Part shown: positions 9,336 to 17,518 of the stretch, piece after piece
Layout of the letters: each line of letters opens with the position of its first letter
Numbering within the stretch: position 1 is the stretch's first letter
Source: Modestobacter sp. L9-4
Lineage (GTDB): Bacteria; Actinomycetota; Actinomycetes; Mycobacteriales; Geodermatophilaceae
Reading direction: 5' to 3'
Assembly (NCBI RefSeq): GCF_019112525.1
Contig: NZ_CP077800.1
Span: forward strand, 3,224,001 to 3,288,000
DNA: 64,000 bases
Translations under genes and position numbers: made by a program
The notes under the pieces: generated by a model
Told to the model about the DNA's origin: nothing
The model's input: only the letters and a program-made list of their open reading frames with translations
The model's database searches: none

Positions 9336-10447
9336 CAGAACGCGTACCGGACCCGCAGCCACGGGGCGTGCCGGGCGATGAGCTGCTGCAGCCGGTCGAC
9401 CCCGGCGCGCTTGACGTCGTTGCGGTAGCGGACGTTGAGCATGCCGTTCTGGCTGACCTTGGGCTGCTGCAGCTCCGGTCGCCAGAGCGCCTCCTCGGCC
9501 TGCGGGTGCCAGCCGAGGTTGACCTCGTGCAGCTGCTCGTTGTGGGTCAGCATAATGATCTCGGTGGCCGCCTGGGCCTTGGTGGCCTCGGACAGCTCGT
9601 CGTCCAGTCGGCGCAGCAGCTCCGTCCAGTCCGCCTCCCAGCCGTCGCGCAGCACGACGGGGGAGAAGTTGAGGTGCACCTCGTAGCCGGCCTCGACGAA
9701 GTCGTCGATCGCGTCGATCCGCTCGTCGATGCGGCTGGTGCGGACGTCGAGGAGCTTGGCGTCGGCGTCGGGCATGAGGGAGAAGCGCACCCGGGTGCGG
9801 CCCTGCGGGTCCAGGTCGAGCAGCTGCCGGTTGACGAACTTGGTCGCGAAGGACGCCTTGGCCGTGGGCAGCGTGCGGAAGGTGGCGATCAGGTCGGCGA
9901 CGTTGTCGCTGACCAGCGCGTCGACCGAGCAGTCGCTGTTCTCGCCGAGGTCGTAGACCCAGTCGAACGGGTCGCACTCGTTGGGCTCGGGCTTCACGCC
10001 CTGCCGGTCGACGTGGCGGACCACCGCCCGGGTGATCTGGTCGATGTTGGTGAAGACCGTGATCGGGTTGGCGTAGCCCTTGCGCCGCGGCACGTAGCAG
10101 TAGGCGCAGGCCATCGCGCAGCCGTTGGCGGTGGAGGGGGCGATGAAGTCCGCCGACCGGCCGTTGGGGCGCACGGCCACGCCCTTCTTGACCCCGAGCA
10201 CCAGCGTCTCGGTCTTGACCCGCACCCAGCGCTCGACGTTGCCCTCGTTGCCGTGCAGGTCGGGGATCTGCCAGTGCGAGGGCACCTCGACCACCTCGGC
10301 GCCGGGGAACCGGGCCAGCACCTGCCGGCCGCGGGGGGAGGCAGCGGCGGCGGGCTCGGTGTAGACGGTGCGCACCTGGAGCAGGCGGCTGTCGACCGGT
10401 ACCTCGACCGGCTCCAGGTCGTCGAAGAGCGTCAGCGCGTCGGTCAC
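9335..10447 (-). CDS. Spore photoproduct lyase-like radical SAM protein
   Basis: A 370-residue member of the radical SAM superfamily related to spore photoproduct lyase. The [4Fe-4S] cluster motif is CAMACAYC (Cys110, Cys114, Cys117), preceded by STANG and followed by YVPRRKGYANP. In endospore formers SplB reverses the thymine dimer 5-thyminyl-5,6-dihydrothymine. Actinobacterial relatives exist in organisms without endospores and their substrate is not established. Note that the segment ends in ...RVRYAF rather than extending further. GTG at 10447 has no Shine-Dalgarno on its own strand, so leaderless initiation is possible. It is translationally coupled to the LLM monooxygenase that follows. 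Confidence 0.85.
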   Translation of the reverse strand: MTDALTLFDDLEPVEVPVDSRLLQVRTVYTEPAAAASPRGRQVLARFPGAEVVEVPSHWQIPDLHGNEGNVERWVRVKTETLVLGVKKGVAVRPNGRSADFIAPSTANGCAMACAYCYVPRRKGYANPITVFTNIDQITRAVVRHVDRQGVKPEPNECDPFDWVYDLGENSDCSVDALVSDNVADLIATFRTLPTAKASFATKFVNRQLLDLDPQGRTRVRFSLMPDADAKLLDVRTSRIDERIDAIDDFVEAGYEVHLNFSPVVLRDGWEADWTELLRRLDDELSEATKAQAATEIIMLTHNEQLHEVNLGWHPQAEEALWRPELQQPKVSQNGMLNVRYRNDVKRAGVDRLQQLIARHAPWLRVRYAF

Positions 10448-10548
10448 AGGAGGTGCAGCGCCGCCGGGCCGGGGGCTGTTCCACCGCGTGGCGTGGCGCT
10501 GCCCCTAGGCTCGCACCGCTCCGCCGTCCCCACCTGGAGGTCCCTCTC

Positions 10549-10968
10549 GTGCTGGCCAGCATCGGCTACGCAGTCGCCTACACCGGCGTCGGCATCGTGC
10601 TCCTCGTCCTGGGCGCCGTCGTCCTCGACCTGCTCACCCCCGGCCACCTGGCCCGGCACATCTACGAGGAGCGGTCGGTCAACGCCGGCATCGCGCTCGC
10701 CGCGGTGTTCCTCGGGCAGGGCGCGATCGCGTTCACCACGATCTGGACCAACGGCACCAGCGGCTTCGGTGACGCGCTGCTCGACACCGTCGTCTTCGGG
10801 CTGGTCGGCATCGCCCTGCAGGTGGTCGCCTTCTTCGTGCTCGACCTGCTCACCCCCGGCAAGCTGGGGCAGCACCTGGTCGAGGTCGGGTTCCACCCGG
10901 CCAGCCTGGTGAGCGCGGCCTCAACGCTGGCGGTCTCGGCGATCGTCGTCGCCTCCATCTGGCCCTGA
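10549..10968 (+). CDS. DUF350 family membrane protein
   Basis: A 139-residue integral membrane protein with four predicted spans. It is built from two similar halves: DLLTPGHLARHIYEE near residue 30 and DLLTPGKLGQHLVE near residue 105 occupy equivalent positions after spans 1 and 3. This is the DUF350 fold, whose function is unknown. GTG at 10549 has GGAGG eight bases upstream; the longer frame from 10453 is rejected because its first 32 residues look non-coding. It is divergent from the radical-SAM gene. Confidence 0.82.
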   Translation: MLASIGYAVAYTGVGIVLLVLGAVVLDLLTPGHLARHIYEERSVNAGIALAAVFLGQGAIAFTTIWTNGTSGFGDALLDTVVFGLVGIALQVVAFFVLDLLTPGKLGQHLVEVGFHPASLVSAASTLAVSAIVVASIWP

Positions 10969-11007
10969 CGCCGGGCCGTTTGCCCCGCCCGGCCAGGGGC
11001 ACCCGTC

Positions 11008-11036
11008 CAGGGACGACGTGATCTTGTGCGTCCCTG
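11008..11036. terminator. Hairpin between DUF350 gene and alcohol dehydrogenase
   Basis: Eight-base perfect inverted repeat CAGGGACG/CGTCCCTG around a 13-base loop, 40 bases after the DUF350 stop and 17 bases before the next start. It could terminate the first transcript or be a regulatory hairpin in the leader of the second. Confidence 0.35.
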
Positions 11037-11052
11037 ACGATCGGACCCCCCC

Positions 11053-12240
11053 ATGAAGGCAGTGACCTGGCACGGCACCGCGGACGTCCGCGTCGAGGAG
11101 GTCCCCGACCCCTTCGTCCAGGAGCCGACCGACGCGGTGATCCGGGTGACCACCACCAACATCTGCGGCTCGGACCTGCACCTGTACGACCCGCTCTCCC
11201 CGTTCATGGGCAAGGGCGACGTCCTGGGCCACGAGGCCATGGGGCAGGTCGTCGAGGTCGGCTCGCAGACCGGTGACCTCCAGGTGGGGGACCGGGTCTC
11301 CATCCCGTTCCAGATCTCCTGCGGGCACTGCTGGATGTGCCAGCGGCAGCTGTACACCCAGTGCGAGACCACCCAGGTGCGCGACCAGGGCATGGGTGCC
11401 GCGCTGTTCGGCTTCTCCAAGCTCTACGGCGAGGTGCCGGGCGGGCAGGCGGAGTACCTGCGGGTGCCGCAGGCCCAGTTCACCCACATCAAGCTCCCCG
11501 ACGGGCCGCCGGACGACCGGTTCGCCTACCTGTCGGACATCCTGCCCACCGCCTGGCAGGGCGTGGAGTACGCCGGCGTGCCCGAGGGCGGCACGCTCGT
11601 CGTGCTCGGCCTGGGTCCGATCGGTGACTTCGCCTGCCGGATCGCCAAGCACAAGGGGTACCGGGTCATCGGCGTCGACCTGGTCACCGAGCGGCTGATG
11701 CGCGCCCGGCTGCGCGGCATCGAGGTCGTCGACCTGCGCGAGCACGAGAGCGACCTCGGCGACGCGATCCGCGACATGACCGACGGCCGCGGCCCGGACT
11801 CGGTGCTCGACGCCGTCGGCATGGAGGCTCACGGGTCGCCGGTCGCCGGCTTCGTGCAGAAGGCGGCCGGGCTGCTGCCCAAGGCGCTGTCGGCGCCGCT
11901 CATGCAGGAGGCCGGTGTCGACCGGATGAGCGCGCTGTACTCCGCGATCGACATCGTCCGCCGCGGCGGGACCATCTCGGTCTCCGGCGTCTACGGCGGC
12001 GCGGCCGACCCGATGCCGATGGTCACCATGTTCGACAAGCAGATCCAGCTGCGCATGGGCCAGGCCAACATCAAGAAGTGGGTCCCGGAGATCATGCCGC
12101 TGCTCGGTGACGACGACCCGCTGGGCGTCGACTCCTTTGCCACCCACCGGCTGCCGCTGTCGGAGGCACCCGACGCCTACGCGAAGTTCCAGCAGAAGGC
12201 CGACGGCTACGTGAAGGTGCAGCTCAAGCCGGAGCTGTGA
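11053..12240 (+). CDS. Zinc-dependent alcohol dehydrogenase (formaldehyde dehydrogenase-like)
   Basis: A 395-residue medium-chain dehydrogenase. The catalytic zinc site shows as CGSD and GHEAMG; the structural-zinc lobe has CGHCWMC followed by a later Cys. The nucleotide fold is LVVLGLGPIGDFACRIA. The insertion around residues 265-300 (AHGSPVAGFVQKAAGLLP...) matches the glutathione-independent formaldehyde-dehydrogenase-like branch of zinc alcohol dehydrogenases. It probably oxidises an aldehyde or alcohol with NAD(P); the substrate is uncertain. ATG at 11053 follows a C-run without an obvious Shine-Dalgarno. A strong convergent terminator separates it from glgA. Confidence 0.9.
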   Translation: MKAVTWHGTADVRVEEVPDPFVQEPTDAVIRVTTTNICGSDLHLYDPLSPFMGKGDVLGHEAMGQVVEVGSQTGDLQVGDRVSIPFQISCGHCWMCQRQLYTQCETTQVRDQGMGAALFGFSKLYGEVPGGQAEYLRVPQAQFTHIKLPDGPPDDRFAYLSDILPTAWQGVEYAGVPEGGTLVVLGLGPIGDFACRIAKHKGYRVIGVDLVTERLMRARLRGIEVVDLREHESDLGDAIRDMTDGRGPDSVLDAVGMEAHGSPVAGFVQKAAGLLPKALSAPLMQEAGVDRMSALYSAIDIVRRGGTISVSGVYGGAADPMPMVTMFDKQIQLRMGQANIKKWVPEIMPLLGDDDPLGVDSFATHRLPLSEAPDAYAKFQQKADGYVKVQLKPEL

Positions 12241-12289
12241 GAGAGGCCCCCGGCGCAGGGGCCGACCGATCGGCAGCAGTCCTGAGGGC

Positions 12290-12319
12290 GGTGGCCGGCC
12301 TCACGTGAGGCCGGCCACC
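12290..12319. terminator. Bidirectional terminator between adh and glgA
   Basis: Perfect 30-base palindrome (GGTGGCCGGCCTCAC and its complement) centred at 12304/12305, lying between two convergent stops. It should serve both transcripts. There is no long T-run, as is usual in high-GC actinobacteria. Confidence 0.7.
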
Positions 12320-12324
12320 GGCCT

Positions 12325-13515
12325 TCAGCTGCGGGCGGCGAGGACCTGTTCGTAGACCTGCACGGTCTGCTGGGCGATCGCCGGCCAGCCGAACTCGGCC
12401 AGCACGCGCTCACGACCTGCCCGGCCCATCTCGGCGGCCCGGGCGGGGTCGGCGAGCAGCTCGGACATCCGGGCGGCCAGGCCTGTGGCGAAGGCGGCCG
12501 GGTCGTCCTCGGTGTAGGGCACCAGCAGGCCGGTGCGCCCGTCGTCGACGACCTCGGGGATGCCGCCCACGGCGCTGGCCACGACCGCCGTCCCGCAGGC
12601 CGCGGCCTCCAGGTTGACGATGCCCAGCGGCTCGTACACCGACGGGACGACGAACACGGTCGCGCCGGTGATCAGCGGGACCAGCTGCTCGCGCGGCAGC
12701 ATCTGCTCGATCCACACGACGCCGGACCGGCGGGCCTGCAGCGCGGCGACGCCGTCGGCGAACTGCTGGCGCTCGGCCGGGGTGTCCGGTGCGCCGGCGC
12801 ACAGCACCAGCCCGGCCTCCGGCGGCAGCTGGTCGGCGGCGGCCAACAGGTGCATCAGGCCCTTCTGCCGGGTGATGCGGCCGACGAACAGCGCGTAGGG
12901 CCGGTCGGGGTCGACGCCCACGGAGCGGACGACGTCGGGCGCCTCGATCGGGCGGTAGGCCTGCGCGTCGACGCCGTTGCCGACGACGAGCACCTTCGCC
13001 GGGTCGAGCTCCGGGTACACGTCGAGGACGTCGGCCTTCATGCCGCGGCTGACCGCGATGACGGCGTCGGCGGCCTGGTAGGCGGTGCGCTCGACCCAGG
13101 AGGAGAGCCGGTAGCCCCCGCCGAGCTGGTCGGCCTTCCACGGCCGGCGCGGCTCGAGGGAGTGCGCGGTCACCACGTGGGCGCTGCCGTGCACCAGCTG
13201 GGCCAGGATGCCGGCGGTGTTGGCGTACCAGGTGTGGGAGTGGACCAGGTCGACCCCGGCCAGCGCCGCGGCCATCTCGACGTCCACCCCGACGGCCTGG
13301 AGCGCACCGTTGGCCGACTGCAGACCGGCGGGCACCGCGTAGCCGGTCGCATCAGCCCCGGGCGTGCCCTGGGCGCGCGGACCGCCGAAGCAGTGCACGT
13401 CGATCTCCGGGCCACCGTCGAGGCCACGCAGGGCCGCCACGAGGTGCTCGACGTGCACCCCCGCGCCCCCGTAGACGTCCGGCGGCCATTCCCTCGTCAC
13501 CACTCCTACGCGCAC
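12325..13515 (-). CDS. glgA: Glycogen synthase, actinobacterial GT4 type (GlgA/GlgM)
   Basis: A 396-residue GT4 glycosyltransferase of the actinobacterial type. The N-terminus reads RVGVVTREWPPDVYGGAGVHVEHL, the GT-B hallmark of this family, and the C-terminal domain has the E-x7-E motif in VYEPLGIVNLEAAACG. The mycobacterial homologue (GlgM) makes maltose-1-phosphate from ADP-glucose and glucose-1-phosphate for alpha-glucan synthesis, so it should use the product of glgC at 23971. GTG at 13515 is preferred because it aligns with the mycobacterial N-terminus; GTG at 13524 is an alternative. It is not adjacent to glgC: a 10-kb exopolysaccharide region lies between. Confidence 0.9.
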   Translation of the reverse strand: MRVGVVTREWPPDVYGGAGVHVEHLVAALRGLDGGPEIDVHCFGGPRAQGTPGADATGYAVPAGLQSANGALQAVGVDVEMAAALAGVDLVHSHTWYANTAGILAQLVHGSAHVVTAHSLEPRRPWKADQLGGGYRLSSWVERTAYQAADAVIAVSRGMKADVLDVYPELDPAKVLVVGNGVDAQAYRPIEAPDVVRSVGVDPDRPYALFVGRITRQKGLMHLLAAADQLPPEAGLVLCAGAPDTPAERQQFADGVAALQARRSGVVWIEQMLPREQLVPLITGATVFVVPSVYEPLGIVNLEAAACGTAVVASAVGGIPEVVDDGRTGLLVPYTEDDPAAFATGLAARMSELLADPARAAEMGRAGRERVLAEFGWPAIAQQTVQVYEQVLAARS

Positions 13516-13574
13516 GCCGCTCACCCTAGGTCCGCGCACCGGACGGGGCGCGCCAGCGGGTCACGCGCGTCCGG

Positions 13575-14894
13575 TCAGCCGGCGCGGCGGCCGAGTGCGC
13601 GGTAGCTCCAGCCGGCAGCCACCCAGCGGTCCACGTCCAGGGCGTTGCGGCCGTCGAGCACGCGCTTCCGGGCGACGACGCGACCGAAGGCGACCGGGTC
13701 GAGCTCGCGGTACTGCGTCCACTCGGTGAGCAGGAGGACGGCGTCGGCTCGCTCGGCCGCCTCCTCCGGGGTGTCCACGACGTCGAGCTGGGACCAGCTG
13801 CGCCGGATGTTCTCGCCGGCGGCGGGGTCGGTGACCCGGACGACGGCGCCCTGCAGCTGCAGTTGGGCGGCGACGTTGAGCGCAGGTGAGTCGCGGATGT
13901 CGTCGCTGTTGGGCTTGAAGGCGGCCCCGAGCACGGCGACGCGCTTGCCGAGGAGGGAGCCGTCGCAGACCTCGCGGGCCAGGTCGACCATCCGGATCCG
14001 GCGGCGCATGTTGATGTTGTCGACCTCGCGCAGGAACGTGAGCGCCTGGTCGGCGCCGAGTTCCCCGGCGCGGGCCATGAAGGCGCGGATGTCCTTGGGC
14101 AGGCAGCCGCCGCCGAAGCCGAGGCCGGCGTTGAGGAACTTGCGGCCGATGCGGTCGTCGTGGCCGATGGCGTCGGCGAGCTGCTTGACGTCGGCGCCGG
14201 TGGCCTCGCACAGCTCGGCCATCGCGTTGATGAAGGAGATCTTCGTGGCCAGGAACGAGTTGGCCGCGGTCTTCACCATCTCTGCGGTCGCGTGGTCGGT
14301 GACCACCTGGGGCGTGCCGGCGGCCACGATCGGGGCGTAGACCTCGTCCAGCACGGCGCGGGCGGCCTGTCCTCCGGCGCCGGGGGAGATGCCGTAGACC
14401 AGCCGGTCGGGGTGCAGCGTGTCCTCCACCGCGAAGCCCTCACGCAGGAACTCCGGGTTCCACGCCAGCATCGCGCCGGGGACCTTTCCCTCGATGAGCT
14501 CGGCCAGCCGGGCGGCGGTCCCGACGGGCACGGTGGACTTGCCGGCGACCAGGTCGCCGGGCTCGAGGACCTCGAGCAGGGACTCGACGGCGGCCTCGAC
14601 GTAGCGCAGGTCGGCGGCGTACTCGCCGCGCTTCTGCGGGGTCCCGACGCAGACGAAGTGGACCCGCGAACCGGCCGCGTCGGCGATGTCGGTGCTGAAG
14701 CGCAGCCGCCCCGAGGCCAGGGACGTGCCGAGCAGCTCCTCGAAGCTGGGCTCGTAGAACGGGGCCTCCGCCCGGGACAGCCGGGCGACCTTCCCCGGGT
14801 CGACGTCGATGCCCACCACGTCGTGCCCGAGCTCGGCCATCGAGGCGGCGTGGACCGCACCCAGGTAGCCGCAACCGATGACCGAGATCTTCAT
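13575..14894 (-). CDS. UDP-glucose 6-dehydrogenase
   Basis: A 439-residue UDP-glucose/GDP-mannose dehydrogenase. The N-terminal Rossmann motif is ISVIGCGYLGAVHA. The central domain has ANSFLATKISFINA. The catalytic cysteine is Cys264 in GFGGGCLPKDIRAF, followed by the C-terminal UDP-binding domain. It oxidises UDP-glucose twice with NAD to UDP-glucuronate, a precursor of acidic exopolysaccharides. ATG at 14894 directly begins the Rossmann strand; the longer frame upstream is non-conserved. It is divergent from the acyltransferase-GT2-GH6 operon across a 557-base region, which points to a shared role in a surface polymer. Confidence 0.93.
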   Translation of the reverse strand: MKISVIGCGYLGAVHAASMAELGHDVVGIDVDPGKVARLSRAEAPFYEPSFEELLGTSLASGRLRFSTDIADAAGSRVHFVCVGTPQKRGEYAADLRYVEAAVESLLEVLEPGDLVAGKSTVPVGTAARLAELIEGKVPGAMLAWNPEFLREGFAVEDTLHPDRLVYGISPGAGGQAARAVLDEVYAPIVAAGTPQVVTDHATAEMVKTAANSFLATKISFINAMAELCEATGADVKQLADAIGHDDRIGRKFLNAGLGFGGGCLPKDIRAFMARAGELGADQALTFLREVDNINMRRRIRMVDLAREVCDGSLLGKRVAVLGAAFKPNSDDIRDSPALNVAAQLQLQGAVVRVTDPAAGENIRRSWSQLDVVDTPEEAAERADAVLLLTEWTQYRELDPVAFGRVVARKRVLDGRNALDVDRWVAAGWSYRALGRRAG

Positions 14895-15451
14895 GAACGG
14901 TCTCTTCTCTGCTGGTCGGGTGCAATTCCCGAAAAGGGCAGGGCGAGCCGGGGAATGGTCGCCGACAATGGCGGACGCCGGCTCGCGGGCAGGCGGTCCG
15001 TGGGCAGGGGACCAGCCGGCCGGCCTCGTGGTCGAGGCGTCTGGGGACGACCCTGACGGACGCCGCAGCCTGTCGTCAAGTCGAGATGTCGACACGGAGC
15101 GTGATGTCGGTCTCTCGCTCTGCGTAACCGCACGGATGCGCTACGTTGTGACCAGAAGTTGACGAACCCGCAACGCAGCGGGCTGGACAGAACGACGTAT
15201 GTCCTGGTCATGATGGTGTCAGCGCCTCGACGACGAGGCTGTCCGGCGACACGGACCCTCGGGGGACGCTCCGAGAAGTGCGTCGACGGAGTCACGTCCG
15301 GCGACCTTCGGTAGTCGCCTCCGTCCGGGTCGACACGACCCTCGGACCCCCCCCACCCCCGCCACCGCACGGTCCCGGCCCGGTGCCGTACCGGTTTGGC
15401 GGAACACACTTCTACGCGGGTGCAGTCGCGCCCTGATGGGACAGAGGAATC
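14895..15451. promoter_or_regulatory. Divergent regulatory region between ugd-type gene and polysaccharide operon
   Basis: A 557-base non-coding stretch, long for this window, between two divergent starts, so it must contain both promoters. TTGACG -35-like boxes occur at 15159-15164 on the plus strand and 15074-15079 on the minus strand, but neither has a convincing -10 at standard spacing. GGAAC at 15395-15399 followed 19 bases later by GTC resembles an ECF sigma promoter only loosely. C-rich runs lie at 15350-15360. I find no ORF or RNA gene here. Confidence 0.4.
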
Positions 15452-17518
15452 GTGGCCACAGTCTCCCTGAGCCCACCGCCGACAATGGCGGAGAAATCGG
15501 CTCCACCGGCCGTTCGCCGGCACCGCACGGACATCCAGGGCCTGCGGGCCGTGGCCGTGCTCCTGGTCGTCCTGTACCACGCCAACGTGCCCGGGGTGAC
15601 CGGCGGTTACGTCGGCGTCGACGTCTTCTTCGTCATCTCCGGCTACCTGATCACCTCGGCGCTCAGCGCCGAGGCGGAGCGGGACGGCCGGATCTCCTTC
15701 GGCCGCTTCTACGGGCGGCGCATGCGGCGCCTGCTGCCGGCCGCCGTGATCGTCATGGTCTTCTCCGTCGTCATGGCCCGGGTGTTCCTGCCCGTGACCC
15801 AGGCGCAGTCGGTCATGACCGACGTCTTCTACGCCGCCGTCTACGGGATCAACTACCACCTCGCGTTCGAGGGCGTGCAGTACCAGAACGCGACCGCGCC
15901 GCCCTCACCGCTGCAGCACTTCTGGTCGCTGTCGGTGGAGGAGCAGTTCTACGTCGTCTGGCCGCTGCTGATCGCGCTCTGCCTGCTGGTCGGACGCCGC
16001 AGGCACTTCCGGAGGCTCATGGTCGGCGCCATCGCGCTCATCTCCGCCGGCACCTTCCTCGCCTCGGTGGTGCAGACCCCGCAGGACACCTCGCTGTCCT
16101 ACTTCTCCATCCACACCCGGGCGTGGGAGCTGGGCGCCGGCGCCCTGCTCGCCCTGCTGGCCCACCGCCTGGTCATGCCCCAGGGCGTCCGCGCCGTGCT
16201 GGCCTGGTCCGGGACGGCGGCCATCGTCGCCACCGCCTTCCTCTACACCGACCGCACCCTCTACCCCGGGTGGGCGGCCGCCGTCCCCGTCGCCGGAGCA
16301 GCGGCGCTTCTGGCCGCGGGCACGCTGGGCGAGGTGCCCTCGCTCCAGAGGGTGCTGGGCCACGGGGCCATGCAGTACATGGGCAAGGTCTCCTACGCCT
16401 GGTACCTGTGGCACTGGCCGATGCTGATCCTGCTGCCGGCCTGGGTCGGTGGTGAGCTGGGCTGGGGCTACCAGGTCGAGATCGTCTTCCTGGCCTTCTG
16501 GGCCGCCGTCCTCACGTACTTCCTGGAGAACGCGGCCGCACGGCACAGCCTCACGTTGCGCGGCTGGCTGGCGGCCGGGACGGCGATGTCCGCGGTGGCG
16601 GCCGGGACGGCGTTCGTCCTGCTCCTGTCGCTGCCGAACCTGGTGGGCACCGGCGAGGCGCGCCAGGCCGTGGCGCTGCGGACGGCGGACCTCACCGAGG
16701 TCAGCCGCACCATCGACGCCAGCGCCGGCATCACCGCGCTGCCGTCGAACCTCACGCCGGCCCTGGGCGTGGCGAGGGACGACCTCCCGAGCTCCAGCGC
16801 CGACGGCTGCCACCTGGACTTCCTGGAGACCGAGCAGGGGGAGTGCCTGTTCGGGGACCCGCAGGGCGCCAGGACGATGGTGCTCATCGGGGACTCCCAC
16901 GCCCAGCAGTGGCTCGCCCCGCTGGAGGAGCAGGCCCGCGCCAACGGCTACCGGCTCTACAGCTTCACCAAGTCGGCCTGCCCGATCGCCCAGATGGGGC
17001 CGGTCTACAGCGACCAGCTCAAGCGCACCTACACCGAGTGCTCCACCTGGCGGGCTGCCATCCAGGAGCGCGTCCGGACGCTGGACCCGGACCTGATCGT
17101 GTCCAGCCAGAGCGACCAGGTGGTCTGGAGCTCGATGACCGACGACGAGTGGGGACAGGCGACCGTCGACGGGCTGCGGGCGATGGCCGGCGCCGACAGC
17201 CGCATCGTCTACATGCAGGACACGCCCTACGTCGGAGACGACCCGCTGGCCTGCCTGCAGGAGCACCTCGCCGACGCGTCGCAGTGCGCGGTGCCGGTCA
17301 GCGGCGCCTTCGCGTTCTTCCCGGACCGGCACACCGCCGTGCACGCGGCGGTCGACCGGGCCGGCTACCAGTTCGTCGACACCCTGCCGTTCTTCTGCAC
17401 CCAGACCTGCCCGGCGGTCGTCGAGAACATGACCGTCCGCCGCGACAACGGACACGTCACGAACACCTACGCGGCCTGGCTCGCGCCCATGTTGGCCCCC
17501 CTCTTCGAGGAGCTGTGA
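15452..17518 (+). CDS. Acyltransferase 3 fused to SGNH domain (OafA/YrhL type)
   Basis: A 688-residue membrane protein. Residues about 25-390 form the acyltransferase-3 domain with roughly ten spans; the start signature is RHRTDIQGLRAVAVLLVVLYH, and GGYVGVDVFFVISGYLI and HFWSLSVEEQFYVVWPLL follow. Residues about 420-688 are an extracytoplasmic SGNH domain with the catalytic GDSH at 480-483. Proteins of this build O-acylate surface polysaccharides. GTG at 15452 has AGAGGA upstream. Its stop overlaps the start of the GT2 gene (TGATG), so it is translated with the polymer synthase and probably modifies that polymer. Confidence 0.9.
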   Translation: MATVSLSPPPTMAEKSAPPAVRRHRTDIQGLRAVAVLLVVLYHANVPGVTGGYVGVDVFFVISGYLITSALSAEAERDGRISFGRFYGRRMRRLLPAAVIVMVFSVVMARVFLPVTQAQSVMTDVFYAAVYGINYHLAFEGVQYQNATAPPSPLQHFWSLSVEEQFYVVWPLLIALCLLVGRRRHFRRLMVGAIALISAGTFLASVVQTPQDTSLSYFSIHTRAWELGAGALLALLAHRLVMPQGVRAVLAWSGTAAIVATAFLYTDRTLYPGWAAAVPVAGAAALLAAGTLGEVPSLQRVLGHGAMQYMGKVSYAWYLWHWPMLILLPAWVGGELGWGYQVEIVFLAFWAAVLTYFLENAAARHSLTLRGWLAAGTAMSAVAAGTAFVLLLSLPNLVGTGEARQAVALRTADLTEVSRTIDASAGITALPSNLTPALGVARDDLPSSSADGCHLDFLETEQGECLFGDPQGARTMVLIGDSHAQQWLAPLEEQARANGYRLYSFTKSACPIAQMGPVYSDQLKRTYTECSTWRAAIQERVRTLDPDLIVSSQSDQVVWSSMTDDEWGQATVDGLRAMAGADSRIVYMQDTPYVGDDPLACLQEHLADASQCAVPVSGAFAFFPDRHTAVHAAVDRAGYQFVDTLPFFCTQTCPAVVENMTVRRDNGHVTNTYAAWLAPMLAPLFEEL

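Noticed and set aside
10453-10548. Extended start for the DUF350 gene with AGGAGG nearby
   Set aside because: AGGAGG directly abuts the GTG with no spacer, and the extra residues are Arg-rich noise; GTG 10549 has a proper site.
15345-15375. C-rich runs before the acyltransferase gene
   Set aside because: No inverted repeat or known regulatory pattern; probably composition only.
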